Source: an uncultured Bacteroidales bacterium
GTDB lineage: Bacteria > Bacteroidota > Bacteroidia > Bacteroidales > Bacteroidaceae
Assembly: GCA_945833885.1 (NCBI GenBank)
Contig: CAMAFY010000015.1
Coordinates: 1 to 55,163, forward strand
Direction of reading: 5' to 3'
DNA: 55,163 bases
The position numbers were made by a program, and so were the translations under genes. Shown in pieces: positions 44,201-52,844 of this stretch. Below the pieces are notes generated by a model. It was not told where the DNA came from, searched no databases, and worked only from the letters and a program-made list of their open reading frames with translations. Every line of letters begins with the position of its first letter. The first letter of the stretch is position 1.

Positions 44201-44877
44201 ATGTCTATAAGTGAGTTCGCACGATTCTTCATACTTCACATCCGCTGTTTCCTACCATTCTTCCGCCCGGCATAGGGGCAAGTCTCCTCTGCCTTCGTCC
44301 AAACGAATGGGTGTTCCAACCGGAAACAACGTTGCATCCGCCATGCCGTGACGAGAAAACGAAGAACGAAGTTCCGCGTTTTTAGTATAAATGATCTTAG
44401 CGCGATTACTTACCGTCGCTCTGTTTGACGTGCGTTGATGCGTGGTTCGGCATCGCCGCGCGCCTTTTCGCGCCGGAAACCTCCCTTCCCGCGACCTCGC
44501 CGTGCGGCAAAGCGGCGGAAAGACGCCGGACAAGCGGTATGCAAGGTGTGGCGGGTGCATGCCGGAAGTGTAGCGGTGGAAAGAGGAACATTCCGCGGCA
44601 AATTTACAAAAATCTCCGTATTTCATGCCGTTTCAACGGTGTTTTTTCCGTAGGATTCACCGTATTTTCATTTTTTTTTGCACACCCTTTGCCGGAGGGT
44701 TGTCAAAACATCCGCCACGCAAGTTCCGCCGGTTTTTCGCGGCAATGCGGCTTGGGATTCCTCCGGCTACGGGCGTCGGGGAACGGAAAACACGGGACAC
44801 CTTACGCACGATTTCCACCAAAGGTGGAGGAAAACGGCGATGACGCGCTTTGACTCCACGCCGAGTGTTTTCCGCGG
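44201..44877. other. About 680 bp without a gene, holding one dispersed repeat
   Basis: The divergent gap between the decarboxylase operon and the kinase genes. Frames of 60-140 residues on both strands overlap each other and are Arg/Pro-rich, with no domain character. It contains the 31-bp dispersed element at 44344-44374 (copy 2), preceded by the palindrome CAACGTTG. Confidence 0.55.
44344..44374 (+). repeat. 31-bp dispersed intergenic element, copy 2
   Basis: TGCCGTGACGAGAAAACGAA followed by GAACGAAGTTC. Two differences from copy 1 and three from copy 3; all three copies lie on the plus strand. Confidence 0.85.
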
Positions 44878-44897
44878 GATGGGAAATGTTTCCCATC
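44878..44897. promoter_or_regulatory. 20-bp palindrome upstream of the kinase promoter
   Basis: GATGGGAAATGTTTCCCATC has two perfect 9-bp arms around TG. It ends 26 bp before the -33 box of the first kinase gene, where an activator or repressor of a deoxynucleoside-salvage operon could bind. Confidence 0.6.
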
Positions 44898-44923
44898 GAC
44901 AATACGATTTTTTGCAAAGTAGG

Positions 44924-44955
44924 TTTGCGGATTTGAGAACTTTTTTCTACTTTTG
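44924..44955 (+). promoter_or_regulatory. Promoter of the tandem kinase genes
   Basis: TTTG (44924-44927), a 20-bp spacer and TACTTTTG (44948-44955) match the Bacteroidetes consensus. The expected leader is about 18 nt. Confidence 0.8.
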
Positions 44956-44979
44956 CCGCTGATTTTACAAGACTAACCG

Positions 44980-45606
44980 ATGCATATAGCCATAGCAGGG
45001 AACATTGGCAGCGGAAAAACAACACTCACCACTCTGCTCTCCCGACGATATGGGTGGACGCCCCACTTCGAAACCGTGAAGGCCAACCCCTATCTTGCCG
45101 ACTTTTACAAGGACCCTTTCCGCTGGGCCTTCAACCTTGAGGTGTTCTTCCTGAAGGAACGCTTCAAGGATGCTTTGCGTATTGCCCAATGTCCTGACCA
45201 CGTCGTGCAGGACCGCACCATCTTTGAGGGCGTGCATGTGTTCACCGCCACGAATTACAGTCAGGGGCACCTTTCGGAAAAGGACTACCAAACCTACATG
45301 GAACTCTTCGGACAGATTGTAGGTGTCGTCGGAAAACCCGACCTCCTCATCTATTTGAAGGCGTCCGTGCCACACCTTGTGCGGAACATCCAGAAGCGCG
45401 GACGGGACTACGAGCAGGGAATGCCCATTGAATACCTGCAAGGACTCAACGACCGCTACAACGACTTCATCTTCAACCACTACGACGGTCGCGTGCTCGT
45501 GGTGGAGGCCGACGAGATGGATTTCCTGAATTGTCCGAAGGATTTCGAGCAAATCACCACGCGAATCGATGCCGAACTTTTTGGCATCTTCCCCGAAGAA
45601 CACTGA
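44980..45606 (+). CDS. Deoxynucleoside kinase, first paralogue
   Basis: Phosphorylates deoxynucleosides (dAdo/dGuo/dCyd-type) for salvage. The 208-residue protein has the P-loop GNIGSGKTT (7-15), the DRT motif in VVQDRTIFEG and the lid-region RNIQKRGRDYE, all typical of the dNK/dCK/dGK family. It shares start MHIAIAGNIG, length (208) and end GIFPEE with the next kinase, so the pair arose by duplication. Differences in substrate-site regions (for example FETVKANPYLADFY versus FEPVDNNPYLADYY) suggest split specificity. Paired kinases are also known in lactobacilli, as dAK/dCK and dAK/dGK. Confidence 0.93.
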   Translation: MHIAIAGNIGSGKTTLTTLLSRRYGWTPHFETVKANPYLADFYKDPFRWAFNLEVFFLKERFKDALRIAQCPDHVVQDRTIFEGVHVFTATNYSQGHLSEKDYQTYMELFGQIVGVVGKPDLLIYLKASVPHLVRNIQKRGRDYEQGMPIEYLQGLNDRYNDFIFNHYDGRVLVVEADEMDFLNCPKDFEQITTRIDAELFGIFPEEH

Positions 45607-45850
45607 AAGGTTGCACGCGAAGGCCACAGGAAACCACCGGAAAGCCCCAAGGCCGGCGCCCTTACGGTCCATGCCGCCAGACGCCGAAAAGGCATTGCGC
45701 TGCGGCATCTTCCGCTCCTTTTTCCACCGGAAAGCCCTGTCCAAGCAACCTTTTCACCTACTTTTTGCCTTCTTCACCCCGGTTTTGACTCCAGAGACTG
45801 TTTCAAAACCTGCCAAAAACATTTTTTCAGAATCATCCTAAAAGCAAGAT

Positions 45851-46477
45851 ATGCACATAGCAATAGCCGGAAACATCGGTTGCGGCAAGACCACACTTAC
45901 CAAGATGCTCGCCAAACACTACGGTTGGACACCCATGTTCGAACCCGTAGACAACAACCCTTACCTTGCGGATTACTACGCGGATATGGCGAGATGGTCC
46001 TTCAATCTGCAAATTTATTTCCTGACGAAACGCTTCCAGGATGTGGTGGACATTGCCCACCATCCCGAACGTGCCGTGGTGCAAGACCGGACGATTTTCG
46101 AGGATGCGCGCATATTCGCACCCAACCTGCACCGCATGGGACGCATGAGCGACCGCGACTTCGACACCTATACCGAGATGTTCAACCTCATGATGAGCCT
46201 CGTGGAGTTGCCCGACCTTATGATATATATACGCTCGGGAGTGCCGAACCTGGTGAACCAAATCGCCAAACGCGGACGGGAATACGAGAAGACTATGGGC
46301 ATCGATTTCCTGCTCGGGCTCAACGAACTCTACGAACAATGGATTAACGAATACCCCGGAAAACTCCTCATCGTCGATGGTGACACGATGAAATTCGAGA
46401 GCGATCCGAAGGCTTTCGCGCAGATTACCGACGACATCGACCAACTGCTCTTCGGTATTTTCCCCGAAGAGGACTGA
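45851..46477 (+). CDS. Deoxynucleoside kinase, second paralogue
   Basis: Second member of the tandem pair, 208 residues, with P-loop GNIGCGKTT (7-15), VVQDRTIFEDARIFAPNLH and the lid QIAKRGREYEK. It follows the first paralogue after 244 bp that hold no gene and no clear promoter, so the two may be co-transcribed. FEPVDNNPYLADYY and ARIFAPNLH are closer to the common dAdo/dGuo kinases of Bacteroidetes than the first copy. Individual specificity cannot be set from sequence alone. Confidence 0.93.
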   Translation: MHIAIAGNIGCGKTTLTKMLAKHYGWTPMFEPVDNNPYLADYYADMARWSFNLQIYFLTKRFQDVVDIAHHPERAVVQDRTIFEDARIFAPNLHRMGRMSDRDFDTYTEMFNLMMSLVELPDLMIYIRSGVPNLVNQIAKRGREYEKTMGIDFLLGLNELYEQWINEYPGKLLIVDGDTMKFESDPKAFAQITDDIDQLLFGIFPEED

Positions 46478-46877
46478 AAAACACCGGTTCACCCGACCGA
46501 CAGAAAAGCAATCTCCGCCACAATCAGCCCGGCATTGGCAGACCACACTCCGATGGCAACACGGAAAACGACTACCCTACTTCCCGGATTTTCACGCACC
46601 GTGACTGTGGAGACGGCGCCAAGCGGACTGACGACATCGAGGCGGAAGGTTGACAAACACAAGATATAAGGTGGGTTCTATAAATCACCACCGCAAATTT
46701 TGTTTATTATAAGTGGGGCGCGTTTTGCCGCCTTTCGGCCGCTTTTCGGCTTAAAATCCCTGTTCATTCTGTCATATAGCACGCTATACTCCCTTATGAA
46801 CAAGAATTTTCTTCTCGAAAGGCAACCCGGAATCCGACAAATCCAATGTACAGCACCCACAATTAGCAAGAGAAAAC
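46478..46877. other. 400-bp gap before the Fkp-like gene, no gene seen
   Basis: The frame of the downstream gene is open only back to about 46800 (TGA at 46797-46799) and the added residues show no similarity to the Fkp N-terminus. I saw no consensus promoter. Confidence 0.5.
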
Positions 46878-49358
46878 ATGATAGATACAGAACGTCCTCT
46901 GCCGACAGCGGATGCCAAATGCCGCGTGATGTTCACGCCGGCTCCCTACGATTGCGTTCCGCCAGCCTATGCCCACGAGGGGGCTGGCAGCATTCCCGTG
47001 CCGGTTTTCCGATGGAAACTGGGACAGCGCATCGACCAGACGCTGGCCGACTTGCAGAGGAACCTGCTGGAACGCATAGAGAAACAGATGCCGGAACGAT
47101 TCACCATCATCGAGGCGGAACGGACGGCATACATCCATACTACGGCATATCAGTTGCCGGACATCCCCGCCGACGCCGACATCGTCTGCTTCGGTGTGTG
47201 GACCGACCCGTTTGCCGCTGCCGGACACCGGATTTTCATGATGGACAGGCAGCAACCTTCGGCGCTCGACTTCGTTGTTGAGCAGGCCGACGCCGACACT
47301 TTGCGGCAGCACGTGTCGACACACCTGCCACTGATGGACACGGGGTTGCACCTCTTCACCGAGGAGGCCTATGAGGCGGTGGCGCAGGGAGGAATCGAGA
47401 TGCTGAAAGAACGCTTCAAGGTGGCCATCGTACCCCTCACGAAAGCGGTGTACTATTCATTCGCCACCACGCAGGATATGGTACAAAGCACCATGAAACT
47501 GCAAAATCTTGTGCAGGACCAACGCCTTATCATCCAATCGAACCTGCCGAAACACCCGTCGCTCTTCACCCAGAACGCACGAATCGACCGTCCGCTGACG
47601 GCGGATAACGGCAACATCTGGATAGAAAACGCACACATCGGCGGAGGTTGGTGCCTCTCGCACGACAATGTCGTCAGCGGAGTCCCCACGAACGACTGGA
47701 CGATTTCCCTCGATGCCGGCCAATGCGTCAGTGTCGTCCCCACGGGGGAGGCGGGATATGCCGTCTGCCTCTACGGATTTGCCACGGCTTACACGGCCGA
47801 CGCCCTGCCGGAATACCACATCTGCGACGACAAACAGCAACTGGGCTGTGTGCTGAAGGCGCTGTTGGCAGGAGAAGACGCAAAGGTGCCCACACGGGAA
47901 GGCGGGAAACTGGACGTAAACTTCGGACGCCTGACGGCACAACGTCAGGAATTCATGAAGGTTTGCCTTCGGAAAATCGCCGCCAACTACGGCAAAAGCG
48001 TATTCTACCAGGTGGACCTGAACGACATGGTGCGGAAATTCCACACCCTGGGACTGGACATGCCGAAGGAAATCGCCGACGACGCCTCGACAATCACCCA
48101 TATCCGCGACGCCATGTTCCGCGCCCAACTGTTGAAGACTGCGGGCAACGACGGCAGCCGTGAGGAGCAACGGGCATTCAACTTCTTGAAGGACGGACTC
48201 GTGGCTTCGGCCTACAACCACCTGCAGGAACCGCATCTCGACGTCTATCCCGACCAGATTGTGTGGGGACGCTCGGCAGTGCGCATCGACATCGCCGGAG
48301 GATGGACCGACACACCGCCATACTGCCTGAACAACGGAGGCAATGTGGTGAACCTTGCCATCGAACTGAACGGACAGCAACCCCTGCAAGTCTATGTGCG
48401 ACCCTGCAAGGAACCTCACGTCGTTTGCCGCAGCATCGACCTCAGTGCCGAAGAGATTATCAGGACTTACGACGAACTCTCGAACTTCAACAAGGTGGGA
48501 AGTCCGTTCTCCATCCCCAAGGCCGCGCTGGCTCTCTGCGGTTTCCTGCCGCAATTCGCGCAAAATCCGGCAGCAACCCTCCGCCAGCAACTCGAAAATT
48601 TCGGATGCGGCATAGAGATTACCCTGCTTTCCGCCATCCCGGCAGGGAGCGGATTGGGTACGAGCAGCATACTTGCCGCCACCGTGCTCGGCGCCCTCAG
48701 CGATTTCTGCGGACTGGAATGGGACAAAATGACCATTTGCGACCGCACGCTGCTGCTCGAACAGTTGCTGACCACCGGAGGCGGATGGCAAGACCAGTAT
48801 GGTGGAGTGCTGCATGGTGTGAAACTTCTGCAATCAGCACGGGGATTTTGCCAGACACCCACCACGCGCTGGCTGCCGGAAACACTGTGGACCGACCCGG
48901 AAAACCGCGCATGCCACCTGCTCTATTATACGGGTATCACCCGCACGGCGAAGAGCATCCTCGCGGAAATAGTACGCGGAATGTTCCTCAATTCCGCCGA
49001 ACATCTCAACATCCTCAACGCCATGAAGGAGCATGCCTTGCAGATGTATGAGGCGATACAATGCGGAAACATGGCGGAATATGGCAGACTACTGCGACGG
49101 ACATGGAGCCAGAACAAGGCACTCGACAGCGGAACGGAACCGCCATTGGTGGCACAACTCTGCAACCGCATCGACGACCTCTGCGCGGGATACAAACTGC
49201 CGGGAGCCGGAGGCGGGGGCTACCTCTACATGGTGGCAAAGGATCCGGAAGCGGCAGCACGCATCAAGCACATCCTTACCGCCGAACCGCTGACGGAATC
49301 GTCGAGATTCGTCGACATGAAACTTTCAAGAAAGGGTCTGCAAGTGAGCCGCAGTTAA
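46878..49358 (+). CDS. fkp: Fkp-like fucokinase with degenerate fucose-1-phosphate guanylyltransferase half
   Basis: Homologue of Bacteroides Fkp, which turns L-fucose into GDP-fucose for capsule and glycoprotein fucosylation. The C-terminal GHMP kinase half (about 455-826) is intact: VWGRSAVRIDIAGGWTDTPP, IPAGSGLGTSS (near 590) and PGAGGGGYLYM (near 774), ending GLQVSRS as in Bacteroides. The N-terminal half aligns from PVPVFRW onward (WIENAHIG, SVFYQVDLNDM), but the protein is about 120 residues shorter than the 949-residue B. fragilis enzyme. The GGGT segment is absent and the HAGGQSRRLPG-type loop is replaced by FTPAPYDCVPP. Kinase activity is likely; nucleotidyltransfer activity is doubtful. 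Confidence 0.87.
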   Translation: MIDTERPLPTADAKCRVMFTPAPYDCVPPAYAHEGAGSIPVPVFRWKLGQRIDQTLADLQRNLLERIEKQMPERFTIIEAERTAYIHTTAYQLPDIPADADIVCFGVWTDPFAAAGHRIFMMDRQQPSALDFVVEQADADTLRQHVSTHLPLMDTGLHLFTEEAYEAVAQGGIEMLKERFKVAIVPLTKAVYYSFATTQDMVQSTMKLQNLVQDQRLIIQSNLPKHPSLFTQNARIDRPLTADNGNIWIENAHIGGGWCLSHDNVVSGVPTNDWTISLDAGQCVSVVPTGEAGYAVCLYGFATAYTADALPEYHICDDKQQLGCVLKALLAGEDAKVPTREGGKLDVNFGRLTAQRQEFMKVCLRKIAANYGKSVFYQVDLNDMVRKFHTLGLDMPKEIADDASTITHIRDAMFRAQLLKTAGNDGSREEQRAFNFLKDGLVASAYNHLQEPHLDVYPDQIVWGRSAVRIDIAGGWTDTPPYCLNNGGNVVNLAIELNGQQPLQVYVRPCKEPHVVCRSIDLSAEEIIRTYDELSNFNKVGSPFSIPKAALALCGFLPQFAQNPAATLRQQLENFGCGIEITLLSAIPAGSGLGTSSILAATVLGALSDFCGLEWDKMTICDRTLLLEQLLTTGGGWQDQYGGVLHGVKLLQSARGFCQTPTTRWLPETLWTDPENRACHLLYYTGITRTAKSILAEIVRGMFLNSAEHLNILNAMKEHALQMYEAIQCGNMAEYGRLLRRTWSQNKALDSGTEPPLVAQLCNRIDDLCAGYKLPGAGGGGYLYMVAKDPEAAARIKHILTAEPLTESSRFVDMKLSRKGLQVSRS

Positions 49359-49688
49359 TGCGGAACGACAACAAGCGAAACATGGTTTCGCTATGCCACG
49401 ACGAGAAAACGAAGAACTAAGTTCGATGTGTTTCCACGCAACACCTCATGCAAGTCCCAACCAGACTTTATAAAATCTATTTACACACGTATATATAAAG
49501 ATGTGTCATCTCCCCCTATTAACTTGGGGTATGACCAAAGAGGAGCAGACATTACAGACAGAAAAACCGGACATTCCGGAAACGGACAGCGGAACTTTCA
49601 CGCTACAAAGTCTGGAACAGACCGAACCTAATGCCACCCATCAACAACACGCACCCACTACCAATCAAAAAAATCTTTTACCAATACC
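49359..49688. other. 330-bp gap with hairpin and dispersed repeat
   Basis: Contains the hairpin AGCGAAAC/GTTTCGCT (49374-49392), directly followed by copy 3 of the 31-bp element. A 67-codon frame (49501-49704) overlaps the KorA start and is Gln/Thr/Pro-rich; I do not call it a gene. No consensus promoter for korA was found. Confidence 0.5.
49394..49424 (+). repeat. 31-bp dispersed intergenic element, copy 3
   Basis: TGCCACGACGAGAAAACGAA followed by GAACTAAGTTC, three differences from copy 2. It sits right after an 8-bp-stem hairpin. Confidence 0.85.
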
Positions 49689-51533
49689 ATGTCAGAAAAA
49701 GTGACAATTCAGGACCTCGACCAAGTCGTTATCCGATTTTCCGGTGATTCCGGTGACGGAATGCAACTTGCCGGAAACATTTTCTCCACGGTTTCCGCTA
49801 CCGTTGGCAACAGTATCAGCACATTCCCCGACTATCCTGCCGACATCCGCGCCCCGCAAGGCTCGCTGACAGGCGTAAGCGGTTTCCAGGTTCACGTTGG
49901 TGCCGAGCAGATTTTCACGCCCGGCGACCTCTGCGATGTGCTGGTTGCCATGAACGCCGCCGCACTGAAAACGCAGTATAAGTTTGCAAAACCGGGGGCT
50001 ACCATCATCATCGACACCGACTCGTTCGGCGAAAAGGACCTGGCAAAAGCGGAATTCAAGACCGCGGACTACCTGGGAGAGATGAACATCGACCCCGACC
50101 GCGTCATCGCATGTCCCATGACCACCATGGTGAAGGATTGTCTGGCGAACAGCGGAATGGACAACAAGTCGATATTGAAATGCCGGAATATGTTCGCCCT
50201 CGGACTGGTATGCTGGCTCTACGACCGCGACATCACCGTGGCATTCTCATACCTGCACGAGAAATTCGCCCGCAAACCGGCAATCGCCGACGCCAACGAG
50301 CGCGTCATACAGGCGGGATATGACTACGGACACAACACACATTCCTCGGCGGCAAACGTCTACCGCATCGAGACAAAGCACAAAAAGCCAGGAAGATATA
50401 TGGACATTACCGGCAACAAAGCCACAGCCTATGGCTTTATTGCCGCAGCAGAGAAGGCTGGGCTCAAACTTTATCTGGGTTCGTATCCCATCACTCCTGC
50501 CACGGATGTCCTTCACGAACTGTCAAAGCACAAGTCTTTGGGCGTCACCACCGTGCAGTGTGAGGACGAAATCGCCGGATGCTGCTCCGCCATCGGAGCA
50601 TCGTTTGCCGGAGCACTCGGCGTCACCAGCACATCGGGACCGGGTCTGTGCCTGAAAAGCGAGGCGATGAACCTTGCCGTCATACTGGAACTTCCCCTCG
50701 TTGTGCTCGACGTCCAGCGCGGCGGACCCGCAACCGGACTCCCCACCAAGAGCGAACAGACCGACCTTTTGCAGGCTCTCTTCGGCAGAAACGGCGAAAG
50801 CCCCATGCCCGTCATCGCAGCCTGCAGCCCCACCGACTGCTTCTATGCGGCGTATGATGCCGCACGGATGGCACTGGAACACACCACTCCCGTAGTGCTT
50901 CTCACAGACGCTTACGTGGCAAATGGCTCGGGAGCCTTCAAACTGCCCGAACTTGAAGCCATGCCCACCATACGTCCGCCATACGTTCCTGAAGAACTTA
51001 AAGGAAAATGGACACCCTATATGCGCAACGACAACGGCGCACGCTACTGGGCGGTGCCGGGACGCGAAGGTTTTGAGCACATCATTGCCGGCATAGAAAA
51101 GGATTCGCGCACCGGAGTGATCTCTACAGATCCCGAAAACCATCAGGAAATGACCGGCCTGCGCCGCCAGAAGGTGGAACGCATTCCCGTACCTGACCTG
51201 CAAGTGATGGGAGACGCAGATGACGCCGAACTGCTGATTGTAGGATTTGGCGGAACCTATGGACACCTGCATGCGGCAATGGACACCATGCGTGCCGAAG
51301 GCAAGAAAGTGGCGATGGCACACTTCCGCAACATCAATCCGCTGCCTGCCAACACGGCTGAGGTGCTCAGGAAGTATCCGCACGTGGTAGTGGCAGAGCA
51401 GAATTGCGGACAACTGGCAGCATGGCTACGCATGAATGTCGAAGGATTCAGCCCCGAACAGTATAACGAGGTCAAGGGTCAGCCCTTCAATGTGACGACT
51501 CTCGTAGAGAATTTCACACGACGCTTCTTCTAA
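49689..51533 (+). CDS. korA: 2-oxoacid:ferredoxin oxidoreductase, fused gamma-alpha subunit
   Basis: One of two subunits of an anaerobic enzyme that links 2-oxoacid decarboxylation, CoA-thioester formation and ferredoxin reduction; here most likely 2-oxoglutarate/succinyl-CoA. The 614-residue chain has the gamma domain first (about 10-200; RFSGDSGDGMQLAGNIF, STFPDYPADIRAPQG) and then the alpha domain (about 235-614; GSYPITPATDVLHELSKH, QCEDEIAGCCSAIGASFAGA, TSTSGPGLCLKSEAMNLAV). This gamma-alpha order is typical of KorA. It is followed by korB after a 213-bp repeat-filled gap. 2-Oxoglutarate is inferred from domain layout and from the downstream CoA-transferase. Confidence 0.92.
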   Translation: MSEKVTIQDLDQVVIRFSGDSGDGMQLAGNIFSTVSATVGNSISTFPDYPADIRAPQGSLTGVSGFQVHVGAEQIFTPGDLCDVLVAMNAAALKTQYKFAKPGATIIIDTDSFGEKDLAKAEFKTADYLGEMNIDPDRVIACPMTTMVKDCLANSGMDNKSILKCRNMFALGLVCWLYDRDITVAFSYLHEKFARKPAIADANERVIQAGYDYGHNTHSSAANVYRIETKHKKPGRYMDITGNKATAYGFIAAAEKAGLKLYLGSYPITPATDVLHELSKHKSLGVTTVQCEDEIAGCCSAIGASFAGALGVTSTSGPGLCLKSEAMNLAVILELPLVVLDVQRGGPATGLPTKSEQTDLLQALFGRNGESPMPVIAACSPTDCFYAAYDAARMALEHTTPVVLLTDAYVANGSGAFKLPELEAMPTIRPPYVPEELKGKWTPYMRNDNGARYWAVPGREGFEHIIAGIEKDSRTGVISTDPENHQEMTGLRRQKVERIPVPDLQVMGDADDAELLIVGFGGTYGHLHAAMDTMRAEGKKVAMAHFRNINPLPANTAEVLRKYPHVVVAEQNCGQLAAWLRMNVEGFSPEQYNEVKGQPFNVTTLVENFTRRFF

Positions 51534-51563
51534 AAAAGAGAAGTCTATTACAAATTTCCAAAT

Positions 51564-51716
51564 CTTTTCGGGTAGATACTCTAATCTTTTCGGGTAAACA
51601 TCCATATCCTTAGGGGTAGATATCCTTATTTCTACGGATGGATGTCCAACAACTTTCGGATAGATATTCCAATCTCTACGGATGGATGTCCAACAACTTT
51701 CGGATAGATTTGCTGA
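51564..51716. repeat. 21-23-bp periodic array between korA and korB
   Basis: TTTTCGGGTAGATACTCTAA, TTTTCGGGTAAACATCCATA, CTTAGGGGTAGATATCCTTA, then TCTACGGATGGATGTCCAAC and TTTCGGATAGATATTCCAAT alternating. The step is 21-23 bp and the last units form a 44-bp double repeat. It lies inside what should be one operon and ends about 30 bp before korB. Confidence 0.88.
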
Positions 51717-51746
51717 ATACCCACCTTAAATCTTCGAAATAAAAAC

Positions 51747-52754
51747 ATGTCACAATACACAGCCCAGGATTTCAAGAAGGGTCAACCAAGATGGTGTCCC
51801 GGATGCGGCGACCACTTTTTCCTCGCCTCCCTACATAAAGCCATGGCCGAAATTGGCGTGGCACCATGGCAGACCTGCGTCATTTCAGGTATCGGATGCT
51901 CCAGCCGACTGCCACATTACATGGCAACCTACGGCATGAACACCATCCATGGTCGCGCTGCCGCCATCGCTACCGGCGTGAAACTGGCGAACCCAAGCCT
52001 TAGTGTCTGGCAGGTAAGCGGCGACGGTGACGGTCTGGCCATCGGAGGTAACCACTTCATTCATGCCAACCGCAGAAACATCAACATCAACATGATTCTC
52101 CTCAACAACCGCATCTACGGTCTTACCAAAGGACAGTACAGCCCGACGTCACCGAGAGGTTTCGTCAGCAAGTCCAGCCCCTACGGCACAGTGGAGGATC
52201 CTTTCCGCCCCGCAGAACTGTGCTTCGGAGCGCGCGGAAAGTTCTTTGCACGCACAGTTGCCACGGATTCTCCCCACACCGTCGAAGTGCTGAAGGCGGC
52301 ACATGCGCATCAGGGGGCGAGCGTGGTGGAAGTGCTGCAGAATTGCGTCATCTTCAACGACGGAACACACAGCCAGGTTTATGACAAAGCCGGACGGGCC
52401 AAGAATGCCATTTACGTGAAACACGGCGAAAAACTCCTTTTCGGAGAAAACTTGGAGTATGGTCTTGCACAGGAAGGCTTCGGCCTGAAGATTGTACAGC
52501 CAGGAGTGGACGGTGCGACACTCGACGATGTGCTCGTACACGACGCCCATTGCGAGGACGACACCCTGCAACTCAAACTGGCGTTGATGGGCAACAACGA
52601 CGGATTCCCCGTAGCGCTCGGCGTCATCCGCGACGTGGAGGCACCGACTTATGACGAGGCCGTGCATCATCAGATTGATGAGGTCAATGCCAAAAAGCCT
52701 TACCACAACTTCGCGCAACTGCTCGAAACGAACGATATCTGGGAGGTGAAATAA
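51747..52754 (+). CDS. korB: 2-oxoacid:ferredoxin oxidoreductase, beta subunit
   Basis: The thiamine-diphosphate and Fe-S subunit that pairs with KorA. The 335-residue protein has the cluster-binding region RWCPGCGDHF and CVISGIGCSSR, the TPP motif GDGDGLAIGGNHFIHANRRN with NNRIYGLTKGQYSPTSP, and C-terminal Cys in NCVIFNDG. Size and motifs are normal for KorB. It follows KorA on the same strand and precedes the CoA-transferase by 90 bp, which fits a unit that makes and then uses succinyl-CoA (or acetyl-CoA). Confidence 0.95.
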   Translation: MSQYTAQDFKKGQPRWCPGCGDHFFLASLHKAMAEIGVAPWQTCVISGIGCSSRLPHYMATYGMNTIHGRAAAIATGVKLANPSLSVWQVSGDGDGLAIGGNHFIHANRRNININMILLNNRIYGLTKGQYSPTSPRGFVSKSSPYGTVEDPFRPAELCFGARGKFFARTVATDSPHTVEVLKAAHAHQGASVVEVLQNCVIFNDGTHSQVYDKAGRAKNAIYVKHGEKLLFGENLEYGLAQEGFGLKIVQPGVDGATLDDVLVHDAHCEDDTLQLKLALMGNNDGFPVALGVIRDVEAPTYDEAVHHQIDEVNAKKPYHNFAQLLETNDIWEVK

Positions 52755-52844
52755 GTATGTGCCTTTATCCTTCGCTAAAAACACAAAGAAGGGGCGTTAA
52801 AAGATTTACGATTCTAAATTCTCACACCAATACTAACCACCATT

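Noticed and set aside
46878..47000. Frameshift that would restore the Fkp HAGGQSRRLP loop
   Set aside because: HAG appears in one alternative frame and SRRLP in the other, but they use the same nucleotides, so no single insertion or deletion restores the motif; the in-frame PVPVFRW alignment is continuous.
49501..49704. 67-codon frame in front of korA as a leader peptide
   Set aside because: It overlaps the korA start in another frame, is Gln/Thr/Pro-rich, and has no regulatory codon run or attenuator hairpin behind it.
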